Part shown: positions 1-6,481 of the stretch, one piece after another
Numbering within the stretch: the first letter of the stretch is position 1
How the letters are laid out: the number at the start of each line of letters is the position of its first letter
Source: Mollicutes bacterium
Lineage (GTDB): Bacteria > Bacillota_I > Bacilli_A > Izemoplasmatales > Izemoplasmataceae
NCBI GenBank assembly: GCA_003551405.1
Contig: PUMO01000113.1
Location: 1 to 13,848, forward strand
Length of the DNA: 13,848 bases
Reading direction: 5' to 3'
Program-made: the position numbers and the translations under genes
Notes under the pieces: generated by a model
Seen by the model: the letters and a program-made list of their open reading frames with translations, nothing else
Databases searched by the model: none
What the model was told of the DNA's origin: nothing

Positions 1-761
1 AGGAACTGGCGGAACACCACTTAACTTTGCGGGGGCCATCTGTTAAAAAAAGCAAGGATACGTTCCATAATATCGACGGTGTGATTCATTATCCGCTTAC
101 TGGGATTAAATATCTGGGAAATAGCGTTGTTAAGGCATTTATGTCAATTCGAAATCAAGCCATGTTCAATGATTTTGCGACTTTTGTTTTCAAAACTCGT
201 CAAGTATTTAACGCACAGCATTATGCGTACCTCATTGATAGTGGTGCGCTTGATATGTTTGAATACAACAAGCGCACCATGAAGGAAAACATTAAACCAC
301 TACTCAATGTGATTGATTATGATAAGGCTGTCCCGCTCGATGAATTTGTGTTTGACATCTATGAGGAGTATGATGAGAAAACCTTGCGTTTCCTTGAAGA
401 AAAATCGCTTGGTTTTAACATCACTCATGATATTTTTGCGCCGTATGAACAGATTGCTAAAAAAGCTCGTTTATATTGGCCATCACAAATTAAAGAATTT
501 TCACCAAAAAGTCTTGTATCTGTCATTGGTCTTTTATCACGAGTAAAGGAGATTCAGACAAAAAAAGGCGATGCCATGGCATTCTTGACAATTGAAGATC
601 GTCTAAATCCGCTTGATGCGGTGATGTTTCCTAGTGTATACACACAATTTAAAGATGCCCTACAAGAAGGTGTAATGGTGAAATGTGAAGGGAAAATAGA
701 ATTAAGAAATGCAAAACGACAACTGATTATAGAGAAGTTAGCGGAGGTTAGTGTTTCATAA
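1..761 (+). CDS. dnaE: DNA polymerase III alpha subunit, C-terminal part (partial, runs off left edge)
   Basis: This is the last 252 codons of the replicative DNA polymerase catalytic subunit; the reading frame is open from base 3, so the true start lies outside the window. The TTG at 27 lies inside the gene and is not its start. The visible part holds a helix-hairpin-helix region (YPLTGIKYLGNSVVKAF, then the stretch ending LIDSGALDMF) that binds duplex DNA. A C-terminal OB fold follows (SVIGLLSRVKEIQTKKGDAM through LIIEKLAEVSVS) that contacts single-stranded template. The PHP, palm, thumb and fingers with the catalytic aspartates are upstream and cannot be checked. The protein ends just after the OB fold, without an obvious long tau-binding tail like that of E. 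coli DnaE. The stop codon is 56 bases before pfkA, and the order dnaE-pfkA-pyk is common in Firmicutes. The DnaE1 or DnaE3 subtype cannot be decided from this fragment. Confidence 0.9.
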   Translation, partial: ELAEHHLTLRGPSVKKSKDTFHNIDGVIHYPLTGIKYLGNSVVKAFMSIRNQAMFNDFATFVFKTRQVFNAQHYAYLIDSGALDMFEYNKRTMKENIKPLLNVIDYDKAVPLDEFVFDIYEEYDEKTLRFLEEKSLGFNITHDIFAPYEQIAKKARLYWPSQIKEFSPKSLVSVIGLLSRVKEIQTKKGDAMAFLTIEDRLNPLDAVMFPSVYTQFKDALQEGVMVKCEGKIELRNAKRQLIIEKLAEVSVS

Positions 762-773
762 GCCCGTGCTTTT

Positions 774-782
774 TGGTATAAT
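774..782 (+). promoter_or_regulatory. Extended -10 promoter for pfkA-pyk
   Basis: A perfect TATAAT (777-782) is preceded by TG one base upstream (TGgTATAAT), an extended -10 element. The -35 region (around 754-759, tttcat) is poor and overlaps the dnaE stop codon. It would start transcription about 30 bases before the pfkA start codon. No terminator separates dnaE from pfkA, so read-through from dnaE is also likely. The call rests on consensus matching only. Confidence 0.55.
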
Positions 783-817
783 TAAGCAAGCATATCACCA
801 TGAATTGGAGCGATTAC

Positions 818-1777
818 ATGAAAAAAGTTGCAGTGTTAACATCGGGTGGAGACGCCCCAGGAATGAACGCCGCAATTCGCGCCACTGTGCGCAGTTGCAT
901 ACATTATGGTATTGAACCATATGGCGTTTATGAAGGGTTTAAGGGACTTGTTGAAAATAATATTCACCCGTTGACACGCACCAAAGTATCAAGAATCATC
1001 AATCGTGGCGGTACCATGCTAGGCAGCGCACGATTTCCCGAATTTGATGAAGAGAAATACCAATTACAAGCTGTAGAAAACTTAAAAGCGCTCAATATTG
1101 AAGGTATCATCGTTATTGGTGGAGATGGCTCATTTAAAGGAGCACTTGCCTTAAGCAAACACGGAATATTCACCATGGGGATTCCAGCAACTATTGACAA
1201 TGACATAGCCGCTACAGAGTATTCCATAGGATTCTTTACCGCACTCGATACTGCGGTTGATTCCATTGATAAATTGCGAGACACTTCATTTTCTCATCAA
1301 CGGTGCAGTGTTGTTGAAGTGATGGGCCGCCATTGCGGGGATTTGGCACTTTACGCAGGCATTGCTTGCGGCAGTGAATTTATCATTACGCCGGAGACAG
1401 GTTTTGACCGTCAACGCACCATTGATGCAGTGAAAAGCTCATTTGAGCGTAATAAACGCCATGCCATCGTGGTGTCTACAGAAAACATGACTGATGTAGC
1501 ACAACTTGCTAGGGACATTGAAGAAGAAACCGGTCATGAGTCAAGAGCAACGGTGTTTGGTCATGTTCAGCGCGGCGGTGATCCTCAAGCATTTGATCGC
1601 GTGATGGCAACTGAGATGGCTGAGCGTGCGGTTGAACTGCTTAAAAATTATGATTCCAGCAAAGTCATTGCTTCCAAAGGCAAAGAACTTGTCAATATCC
1701 CAATCCGTGAAGCATTGCAAATGGTGAAAGAAATACCCAACAAGCGCTATGGCTTGGTGGGGCAGCTCAAAAATTAA
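818..1777 (+). CDS. pfkA: ATP-dependent 6-phosphofructokinase
   Basis: This cytoplasmic homotetramer phosphorylates fructose 6-phosphate to fructose 1,6-bisphosphate with ATP, the committed step of glycolysis. I chose ATG 818, giving MKKVAVLTSGGDAPGMNAAI and 319 residues, the canonical length. A GGAG at 807-810 sits 7 bases upstream; the in-frame ATG at 800 would only add six residues and lacks a site. Numbering matches E. coli PfkA: GGDGS 101-105 (Mg/ATP, D103), TIDND 125-129 with catalytic D127 and D129, R162, MGR 169-171, E222, R243, H249 and R252 for the sugar phosphate. The allosteric ADP/PEP site looks intact (R21, R25, R154, E187, R211, K213), so effector control is expected. One small oddity is GHVQRGGDP at 248-256, where Ser is usual for the last Asp. 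The gene is followed after 11 bases by pyk, surely one operon. Confidence 0.97.
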   Translation: MKKVAVLTSGGDAPGMNAAIRATVRSCIHYGIEPYGVYEGFKGLVENNIHPLTRTKVSRIINRGGTMLGSARFPEFDEEKYQLQAVENLKALNIEGIIVIGGDGSFKGALALSKHGIFTMGIPATIDNDIAATEYSIGFFTALDTAVDSIDKLRDTSFSHQRCSVVEVMGRHCGDLALYAGIACGSEFIITPETGFDRQRTIDAVKSSFERNKRHAIVVSTENMTDVAQLARDIEEETGHESRATVFGHVQRGGDPQAFDRVMATEMAERAVELLKNYDSSKVIASKGKELVNIPIREALQMVKEIPNKRYGLVGQLKN

Positions 1778-1788
1778 GGGAGGCAACC

Positions 1789-3213
1789 ATGATACCATTT
1801 AGTCAAACAAAAATTGTATGTACCATCGGTCCGGTCAGTGAGTCAAAAGAAACCATGCGTGAGTTGATTATGGCAGGCATGAATGTGATGCGTCTTAACT
1901 TTTCCCACTCTTACTATGAAGAACATAAAGAGCGCCTCAACACCTTGCGCACATTAAACGAGGAACTTGGGTCCAATGTTGGGTCATTGTTAGACACCAA
2001 GGGTCCTGAAATTCGAACCCATCATTTTAAGGATGGTAAGGCCAATATCAAAGTGGGTCAGTCTGTAGATATTCATATGGATGAAATTTTAGGTGATGAT
2101 ACGAAATTTTCTGTCACGTACCCCTATTTATACCAAGATGTTGAAGTCGGGGGAAATATTGTTGTCGATGATGGATATCTGACGCTTAAAATTACTGATA
2201 TTGACAAAGATAGAAAAATTATTCATACCGAGGCTTTCAACACACATTCAATTAAGGACCGTCGAGGTATTAATGTTCCGGGAATTGAGCTTTCTCAAAA
2301 ATTCATTAGCGACAAAGACTATGACGACATTGTATGGGCCTGTAAAAATGAGATGGATTTTATAGCGGCATCTTTCGTACGACGTAGAAGCGATGTTGAA
2401 GAAGTGAAAAAAATCACCACTCAATGCAGTGGCCATGACATAAAAATTATCGCTAAGATTGAAAATCAAGAAGGCGTTAATAACATTGATGATATCATTG
2501 ATGTCGCGGATGGTGTGATGATTGCTCGGGGTGATCTCGGCGTTGAAGTACCGCCCGAAGAAGTTCCTGTCATTCAAAAAGATATCATTGCACGGTGTCA
2601 CCGCAGAGGTAAAATCACCATCACGGCAACACAAATGCTAGAAAGCATGCAGGAAAACCCAAAACCAACCCGTGCAGAAGTTTCAGATGTCGCCAATGCC
2701 ATCATGGATGGCACTGACGCAACGATGCTGAGCGGGGAAAGCGCCATTGGCCAATACCCTGTTGAAAGTGTCCGCATCATGCGTGACATTGCACGCCGTA
2801 TGGAACGCGAGGTCAAACGTTCTGAATGGATTAATCGCGCCAACATGGACAATAACAAGGACATTCCTTCAAACATTGCCATGTCTGCTGCGCATGCAGT
2901 GATTCAGGGAAATGCGAATCTAGTCATCGCACCCTCTGTTTCAGGTACTACAGCCAGACTTCTTTCTAAGAACCGCCCTAACACAATGATTTTAGCGCTC
3001 GTTCCCAACGAGAGTCTTGCACGGTCTTTGGCCATCCATCATGGTGTGAAGCCGATCGTCTTTAAACTGGGCACCGATACCGAAGATTTAATCAAACGTG
3101 TGATAGAGTTTGTCAAAAAGGAAAATTACGTTGAAGCGGGTTCCCGTGTTATTGTTACAGGTGGTTTCCCACTTGGAACCAGCACCAACTCTTTACGTAT
3201 TCTTGATATTTAA
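1789..3213 (+). CDS. pyk: Pyruvate kinase
   Basis: This enzyme transfers phosphate from phosphoenolpyruvate to ADP, making pyruvate and ATP in the last step of glycolysis. The start at ATG 1789 has GGGAGG (1778-1783) five bases upstream. The 474 residues cover the TIM barrel, the B domain (about 70-170) and the C domain, without the extra PEP-utiliser-like C-terminal domain of Bacillus pyruvate kinases. Visible site residues are R35, N37, S39 (RLNFSH), D69-T70-K71 and R76 (DTKGPEIRT), catalytic K223, E225, and D249 in ARGDLG as Mg ligands, plus TATQMLESM 279-287 and the long RAEVSDVANAIMDGTDA block from 295. At the position that in the rabbit enzyme is Glu117 (K+ dependence), my alignment by eye places Lys84, which would fit a K+-independent enzyme; that alignment crosses a variable loop. 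It is co-transcribed with pfkA and ends in a strong terminator. Confidence 0.97.
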   Translation: MIPFSQTKIVCTIGPVSESKETMRELIMAGMNVMRLNFSHSYYEEHKERLNTLRTLNEELGSNVGSLLDTKGPEIRTHHFKDGKANIKVGQSVDIHMDEILGDDTKFSVTYPYLYQDVEVGGNIVVDDGYLTLKITDIDKDRKIIHTEAFNTHSIKDRRGINVPGIELSQKFISDKDYDDIVWACKNEMDFIAASFVRRRSDVEEVKKITTQCSGHDIKIIAKIENQEGVNNIDDIIDVADGVMIARGDLGVEVPPEEVPVIQKDIIARCHRRGKITITATQMLESMQENPKPTRAEVSDVANAIMDGTDATMLSGESAIGQYPVESVRIMRDIARRMEREVKRSEWINRANMDNNKDIPSNIAMSAAHAVIQGNANLVIAPSVSGTTARLLSKNRPNTMILALVPNESLARSLAIHHGVKPIVFKLGTDTEDLIKRVIEFVKKENYVEAGSRVIVTGGFPLGTSTNSLRILDI

Positions 3214-3221
3214 AAATTTTG

Positions 3222-3273
3222 GAGCTGTAAAGACATGAAATCATAGACGATTTCATTCTTACAGCTCTTTTTT
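3222..3273 (+). terminator. Intrinsic terminator of the pfkA-pyk unit
   Basis: A 9-bp outer stem (GAGCTGTAA at 3222-3230 with TTACAGCTC at 3259-3267) is stacked on an inner 8-bp stem (ATGAAATC at 3235-3242 with GATTTCAT at 3249-3256, six-base loop). Six T residues follow at 3268-3273. It begins 9 bases after the pyk stop codon. Confidence 0.9.
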
Positions 3274-3363
3274 CTTAGACGGTTATAGTGAGTACGGGTT
3301 CCCTCAAATAATCAATACTTAATTAATATTTCCACTTGAGCCATGACTTATTGGATACGGATC

Positions 3364-3413
3364 AAAACGTAAGAAACCATAAGGGGCTGTGTTTATAGCC
3401 CCTTATGGTTTCT
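3364..3413 (-). terminator. Perfect 17-bp hairpin, probable terminator of the small SAM-regulated gene
   Basis: Arms 3372-3388 and 3397-3413 are exact reverse complements (17 bp, GC-rich core AGGGGCT/AGCCCCT) around an 8-base loop. Read on the minus strand the hairpin follows the small gene and is trailed by an interrupted U tract (TACGTTTT). The TAG stop codon of that gene (3412-3414) is inside the stem. The U tract is weak, so an RNA-stabilising role is also possible. Confidence 0.7.
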
Positions 3414-3717
3414 AAGAATGCGTTAAATCCAAAAAATGTTCAGCAATCGTGCGCATGTTTTCAAGGTCAGAGTCGTCCAAATCAACCAGTTGGTCCATGT
3501 TACCTGTACTTACTTTTGAAATAAGGACAAACGTGCGGTTTCTTACATCATAGGTGCATAAGTAGGTTTGATTGTTCACCACTAAATCAGTCACATCAAA
3601 GACACCTGTTTTGCCAGGAACCCTGTTGATAGGCATCATTGAATAAAGTTTCATGTGTTCGATTTCAAATGATGTTTTGTTCTTGTGAAGCAGCCACTTT
3701 TCAATCGTTTTTTGCAT
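3412..3717 (-). CDS. Hypothetical 101-residue protein under SAM riboswitch control
   Basis: I do not recognise this protein. It is a soluble-looking protein of 101 residues with no signal peptide or membrane helix. The N-terminus is basic and likely helical (MQKTIEKWLLHKNK). The middle (about residues 35-70) alternates hydrophobic residues and looks like beta strands (VFDVTDLVV, TYLCTYDV, RTFVLISKV). An acidic helical C-terminus follows (LVDLDDSDLENMRTIAEHFL). It has one cysteine and no visible catalytic or metal motif. The start is ATG 3717-3715, with a near-perfect AAAGGAGG (3722-3729) four bases upstream. Upstream on the same strand is a SAM-I-like riboswitch with its terminator, so expression should rise when S-adenosylmethionine is scarce. 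This argues for a role in methionine, cysteine or SAM economy. It stands alone between two terminators. That it is a real gene rests on the ribosome site and the riboswitch; its function is unknown. Confidence 0.78.
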   Translation of the reverse strand: MQKTIEKWLLHKNKTSFEIEHMKLYSMMPINRVPGKTGVFDVTDLVVNNQTYLCTYDVRNRTFVLISKVSTGNMDQLVDLDDSDLENMRTIAEHFLDLTHS

Positions 3718-3738
3718 GCGGCCTCCTTTCTACCACAT

Positions 3739-3764
3739 AAAAAAACGCCATCGTAATGATGGCG
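3739..3764 (-). terminator. Riboswitch expression platform: regulated terminator
   Basis: On the minus strand CGCCATC (3758-3764) pairs with GATGGCG (3746-3752) around a five-base loop and runs into seven U (3739-3745), 9 bases before the AAAGGAGG ribosome site. The competing antiterminator is visible: TGATGGTG (3772-3779, which includes most of the P1 3' strand) can pair over 8 bp, with one G-U, with CGCCATCA (3757-3764). SAM-bound P1 sequesters the first strand, so SAM gives termination and low SAM gives read-through. Confidence 0.87.
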
Positions 3765-3772
3765 GCATTCTC

Positions 3773-3856
3773 ACCATCATTCAAGCGTTAGCACCTTACT
3801 GTTTAAGCAGGTTGCTGAAGGGTCATCGAGCGTGTCTCTCGCCTTCTCTTAATGGT
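3773..3856 (-). promoter_or_regulatory. SAM-I-like (S-box) riboswitch aptamer, apparently lacking helix P4
   Basis: Read on the minus strand. P1 is ACCATT (3851-3856) with GATGGT (3773-3778). Then comes the conserved AAGAG. P2 is GAAGG (3842-3846) with CCTTC (3817-3821), enclosing a kink-turn-like GA/GATGA and a GAG-ACACG-CTC cap. The invariant GCAACC (3810-3815) follows, then P3 with a short loop, then the conserved GGTGCTAA (3788-3795). The pseudoknot between loop CACG (3831-3834) and CTTG (3782-3785) can form three of four pairs. Known SAM-I aptamers have a P4 hairpin after this point; here only AAT (3779-3781) separates the pseudoknot strand from P1. Binding of SAM should stabilise P1 and permit the downstream terminator. 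The class assignment is confident; loss of P4 is from hand folding. Confidence 0.85.
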
Positions 3857-3862
3857 AGGTTT

Positions 3863-3891
3863 ATTTTAAATTATCTTAGGTCAAAACACAA
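3863..3891 (-). promoter_or_regulatory. Promoter of the riboswitch-controlled transcript
   Basis: On the minus strand TTGTGT (3886-3891) and TAAAAT (3863-3868) are separated by 17 bases. Transcription would start at about 3856, the first bases of P1. The position fits the aptamer exactly; the -35 match is weak. Confidence 0.5.
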
Positions 3892-3943
3892 CACGTTTCG
3901 TTAAATTCATCATTTCAACGTTCTTTAACTATTTAAAGTTGTG

Positions 3944-3949
3944 TATAAT
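3944..3949 (+). promoter_or_regulatory. Probable -10 element for the GGDEF gene
   Basis: A perfect TATAAT lies in an AT-rich stretch 73 bases before the chosen start codon at 4023. The -35 region (about 3921-3926, ttcttt) is poor. A second TATAAT at 3982-3987 is closer to the gene and could be used instead. The leader between them shows no structure I can support. Confidence 0.42.
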
Positions 3950-4022
3950 AATTATAAAGATAGTAGCTCCGGAAGATTTATTATAATCACGTAAAACATG
4001 AACGATTGTGGTGATAAGTATA

Positions 4023-5069
4023 ATGAAAAGCATTGACACTTTGCGTAACCAAAGCATTCCCAAGCGTCGCCAAGAGGACATTTTAAAAGCGAGCTTTCCG
4101 ATTCTGTTTTTGATTCACGGCATTGGGATTGTCGCCAACATCTTCTTGACACAAAACCGGATTGCCACTGCAGGCTTTGTGTTTGTATTGTTGTGTTTAA
4201 CAGTCATGTACTATGATTATCACAAACGTGGCAAATACACATTTACTGTCAAATTCATCAATGCCATCCTCATACTTAATTATCTACTTTATTTAGAGGT
4301 TTCCCAGCACAGTGTTTTTGTGTTTTATTTGTTCCCACCGCTTGCCATTCTTACGTTTTATTTAAATGGACTGATTAAAGGATTTATACTCTCAGCGCTT
4401 GCATTGATAGGGTCCGTCGTTCACGTGGTTTGGCGCTGGGAGACGTGGCAAGACACAATTTTTAATGTAGGGTCCTTGATCAACTTCCTTTCGGGTTCAG
4501 TTGCATTGCTCGGCGTCATCATTTTGTATGAATTGTCCATTCATTCAACACACACAGAACTTCAAAGGCAATCCAAGCGATTTTTGAACCTTGCACATAC
4601 TGATGCGCTTACAAAACTTCCCAATCGTCTTTCCTTACAAGATGAACTCTTGGAGCAACTTAATGGTAATGTGAAGCGTTCATTCAGCGTGTTGCTTATC
4701 GATGTCGATCAATTCAAGCATATAAATGACACACATGGCCATAAAGTTGGGGATGAAGTATTAAATTCAATTGCTAAACTTTTAAGCACAACCTTCAATA
4801 AATATGGACGAGTCGGTAGGTGGGGTGGTGATGAATTTTTAGTGATTTGTCCAAATATATCATTGAAAGAAGCTTTTATCCAAGCCGAAAAGGCGCGCAA
4901 ATCAATAGAAAAAGAAGTTTTTCCGGTGCATTCAGCACTCTCAATCAGTACCGGCATCACAGAAAACAAGTCTGGAGATGACGAACACACACTTCTAAGT
5001 CGGTGTGACGATGCACTGTATCAAGCCAAGCAAAGAGGTAAAAACATTACCGTGACATTGCTTGATTAA
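4023..5069 (+). CDS. Membrane-anchored diguanylate cyclase (GGDEF domain protein)
   Basis: The protein has an N-terminal membrane module and a C-terminal GGDEF domain, expected to make cyclic di-GMP from two GTP. I chose ATG 4023 (348 residues) because GGTGAT (4010-4015) is 7 bases upstream; GTG codons at 4008 and 4011 would add five or four residues but have no site. About six hydrophobic segments are visible (roughly 24-43, 48-64, 77-94, 97-115, 119-138, 148-170), a possible sensor region of unrecognised type. The GGDEF domain starts at AHTDALTKLPNR (191-202), continues with DVDQFKHINDTHGHKVGDEV (228-246) and has an intact signature GGDEF at 268-272, so catalysis is plausible. The RxxD inhibitory site is missing (NKYG in its place), so no product inhibition through that site is expected. 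No EAL domain, PilZ protein or other c-di-GMP gene is in the window, so the output is unknown. Confidence 0.92.
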   Translation: MKSIDTLRNQSIPKRRQEDILKASFPILFLIHGIGIVANIFLTQNRIATAGFVFVLLCLTVMYYDYHKRGKYTFTVKFINAILILNYLLYLEVSQHSVFVFYLFPPLAILTFYLNGLIKGFILSALALIGSVVHVVWRWETWQDTIFNVGSLINFLSGSVALLGVIILYELSIHSTHTELQRQSKRFLNLAHTDALTKLPNRLSLQDELLEQLNGNVKRSFSVLLIDVDQFKHINDTHGHKVGDEVLNSIAKLLSTTFNKYGRVGRWGGDEFLVICPNISLKEAFIQAEKARKSIEKEVFPVHSALSISTGITENKSGDDEHTLLSRCDDALYQAKQRGKNITVTLLD

Positions 5070-5087
5070 TTGTCAAAATCAATCAGG

Positions 5088-5786
5088 TCATTTCTCAAAC
5101 ACGGCAACGAGTGCGAACGCATCGTTTGAATTAAATGGCGTGTCATTAAAACCACTGTAAAATTCACCATGTATAAATCCGGCGTCAAACGCCAACAATT
5201 CAAGCTGGTGTTTTTTTAATGGATAAAGTTCGACCGTATTTTCATGGCTCTCACTGCCCACTTGTAGAATCGTCTTAAAATTAATGGTTGTTTCGTTGAA
5301 GCTGTATCGCCTTTGCATCATATGGTGCGCACCTTCAAGGGTGGGGAGTGTTTTTATTTCTTTAATGAGAATTCTCTCATAATTGACGATTTGCACGATG
5401 AACCTTCCCCCTGGTTTGAGTGATTGATAACATTGTTTTATTACTTTTTTAATGGACTCAATATCTTTAAGATGCACCAACGTATTTCCGATTGAATAAA
5501 TGCTGTCATAACGATTTGTTGCTAAAAATGCGCGCATGTCCAAAACGTTAAATGAGACATTGTCATTATTTTTCGCACGATGAATGGCGATGTCAATCAG
5601 TTCTTTTGTGATATCATACCCTTCAACCAGATTGCCCTCTTTTGCAAGTGCGATGGCATAGCTTCCATCAGCGCACCCAATGTCTGCAAGTCGACCTGGT
5701 TTTAAATGCGTTTTTAAAAACATTCCTTTTTGTTCACTATAGGGGAAAATATCACTGTATGCACGCGCCCATGCTGCATAATACAC
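5088..5786 (-). CDS. Class I SAM-dependent methyltransferase
   Basis: This 232-residue soluble protein has the Rossmann-fold methyltransferase order. Motif I is LADIGCADG (33-41), which binds SAM. An acidic residue ending strand 2 (D58 in GYDIT) contacts the ribose. LDM (82-84, D83) is near the adenine, YDSIYSIGNTLVHL (93-106) follows strand 4, and LKPGGRFIVQIVNY (123-136) marks strand 5. The C-terminal half (YSFNETTINFKTIL to the end) is a beta-rich cap typical of small-molecule methyltransferases; the substrate cannot be told. The start is GTG at 5786-5784, supported by GAGGTGAT (5790-5797) just upstream; there is no better ATG nearby. The gene runs convergently against the GGDEF gene, 18 bases apart, and divergently from the small membrane protein. 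It needs SAM, the ligand of the riboswitch about 2 kb away, but no direct link is visible. Confidence 0.9.
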   Translation of the reverse strand: MYYAAWARAYSDIFPYSEQKGMFLKTHLKPGRLADIGCADGSYAIALAKEGNLVEGYDITKELIDIAIHRAKNNDNVSFNVLDMRAFLATNRYDSIYSIGNTLVHLKDIESIKKVIKQCYQSLKPGGRFIVQIVNYERILIKEIKTLPTLEGAHHMMQRRYSFNETTINFKTILQVGSESHENTVELYPLKKHQLELLAFDAGFIHGEFYSGFNDTPFNSNDAFALVAVFEK

Positions 5787-5882
5787 ACAATCACCTCGTC
5801 TTTCGTTTGTTTTTAGCGTATCATGCGCGAACCAATCCTAAAAGCAAAGTCATAAAAAACATTCCTAAACCAGTGAAAATTC

Positions 5883-5888
5883 ATTATA
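5883..5888 (-). promoter_or_regulatory. Possible -10 element for the methyltransferase gene
   Basis: A perfect TATAAT on the minus strand lies about 95 bases before the GTG start. The -35 candidate (TTTATC, 16 bases upstream) is weak. The intervening leader holds a 13-codon open frame without a usable ribosome site. Confidence 0.35.
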
Positions 5889-5924
5889 TTTTTGATAACC
5901 TAAGGATAAATTGGAGGGAAGATA

Positions 5925-6233
5925 ATGGACAAACACATTCGTCGCATCACAGTATTTGCTTTATCATTCATGGCCACATTGATCGTGTTTTTCACGACAT
6001 TAATTATTGAGATGAACAACCAAACTGTCATGGAAGAACGAACGTGGTCTTTGTTTGGCATTCCTCTTATGAAACAACACACGCATGATGCGACCATCGC
6101 TGGCATTGGTGGGAGCGTCCCGGGGTCTTTTCGCTTTCAACATGGCATCTTTTTCTATGCACTTATCATCGCGATTCTTGTGGTGCTTATGAGCGAGGCT
6201 GTCATTAAATTCAAAACCAAACAAAACCGTTAA
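5925..6233 (+). CDS. Hypothetical small membrane protein with two transmembrane segments
   Basis: I do not recognise this 102-residue protein. It has a short basic N-terminus (MDKHIRR), a first hydrophobic helix at about 9-29, a 44-residue polar loop and a second helix at about 74-94, followed by a basic tail (KFKTKQNR). By the positive-inside rule both ends are cytoplasmic and the loop is outside. The loop contains EERTWSLFGIPLMKQHTHD and a glycine-rich part (IAGIGGSVPG), with no known motif. The start ATG 5925 has GGAGGG (5913-5918) at good spacing, which supports expression. Its start region is divergent from the methyltransferase and it ends in its own terminator about 90 bases downstream, so it is a single-gene unit. 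The residues between the helices do not suggest an enzyme. Confidence 0.75.
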   Translation: MDKHIRRITVFALSFMATLIVFFTTLIIEMNNQTVMEERTWSLFGIPLMKQHTHDATIAGIGGSVPGSFRFQHGIFFYALIIAILVVLMSEAVIKFKTKQNR

Positions 6234-6325
6234 AATATTACACTGAAGTATTAATTAAAATCCCCCCTCAAAAAACACATATACTGCCAGTTTCAGTCGC
6301 TATGGTTAGTCGTTAAGCAATGAAT

Positions 6326-6350
6326 AAGTGCAAGCAATTGCACTTTTTTT
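6326..6350 (+). terminator. Intrinsic terminator downstream of the small membrane protein gene
   Basis: AAGTGCAA (6326-6333) pairs with TTGCACTT (6338-6345) around a GCAA tetraloop and runs into a T tract to 6350. The 92 bases between the preceding stop codon and the hairpin show no reading frame or RNA family I can name. Confidence 0.88.
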
Positions 6351-6444
6351 ATTGTCAGCAACACAAAGGCGTAAAACTAAGGTTTGTGAAGTGCGTATTT
6401 TAAACTGCCTTTTTGTGCTTTATCGTAGATTTTTCATAATCATG

Positions 6445-6453
6445 TGCTATAAT
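6445..6453 (+). promoter_or_regulatory. Extended -10 promoter of the RND-tetR operon
   Basis: TGcTATAAT is an extended -10 element with a perfect TATAAT at 6448-6453. There is no good -35 box 16-18 bases upstream. Transcription would start near 6460, just ahead of the palindromic operator, about 49 bases before the start codon. Confidence 0.65.
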
Positions 6454-6465
6454 ACTTAAGACGTG

Positions 6466-6481
6466 CCGACCGAACGGTCGG
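6466..6481. promoter_or_regulatory. Palindromic operator, probable TetR-family binding site
   Basis: CCGACCG (6466-6472) and CGGTCGG (6475-6481) are perfect inverted arms around AA, with a further TCGG repeat to 6485. It is strikingly GC-rich in an AT-rich leader. It lies about 12 bases after the -10 element, at the start of the transcript, where a bound repressor would block initiation or early elongation. GACCG/CGGTC-type palindromes are typical of TetR-family sites, and the regulator encoded at the end of this operon is the natural partner. The partner is inferred. Confidence 0.75.

Noticed and set aside
27..29. TTG start for a 244-residue protein at the left edge
   Set aside because: The frame is open to the window boundary and continues typical DnaE sequence upstream of the TTG, so the gene is simply truncated by the window.
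3300..3345. CTCAA...TTGAG with internal TTAATTAA between the pyk terminator and the next hairpin
   Set aside because: The arms are short with an AT-rich spacer; there is no promoter or RNA family match. The gap 3274-3363 holds nothing I can support.
3716..3904. 62-residue + strand open frame
   Set aside because: It runs antisense through the SAM riboswitch and its terminator and has no family features; it is a chance frame.
3999..4037. 12-codon open frame just before and overlapping the GGDEF start
   Set aside because: There is no ribosome site and no repeated regulatory codons; it is probably chance.
5064..5084. Inverted repeat GATTAATT/AATCAATC between the convergent GGDEF and methyltransferase genes
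   Set aside because: It is AT-rich with one mismatch on + (G-U on the minus strand) and no T tract, so a terminator cannot be claimed.
5821..5862. 13-codon leader peptide (MFFMTLLLGLVRA) upstream of the methyltransferase
   Set aside because: Its AGGA abuts the ATG, too close for a ribosome site, and there is no attenuator-like hairpin set or codon run after it.
6362..6418. CACAAAGGC / GCCTTTTTGTG imperfect inverted repeat upstream of the RND promoter
   Set aside because: It needs a two-base bulge and a loop of over 30 bases and lies before the transcription start; it is not distinguishable from chance.
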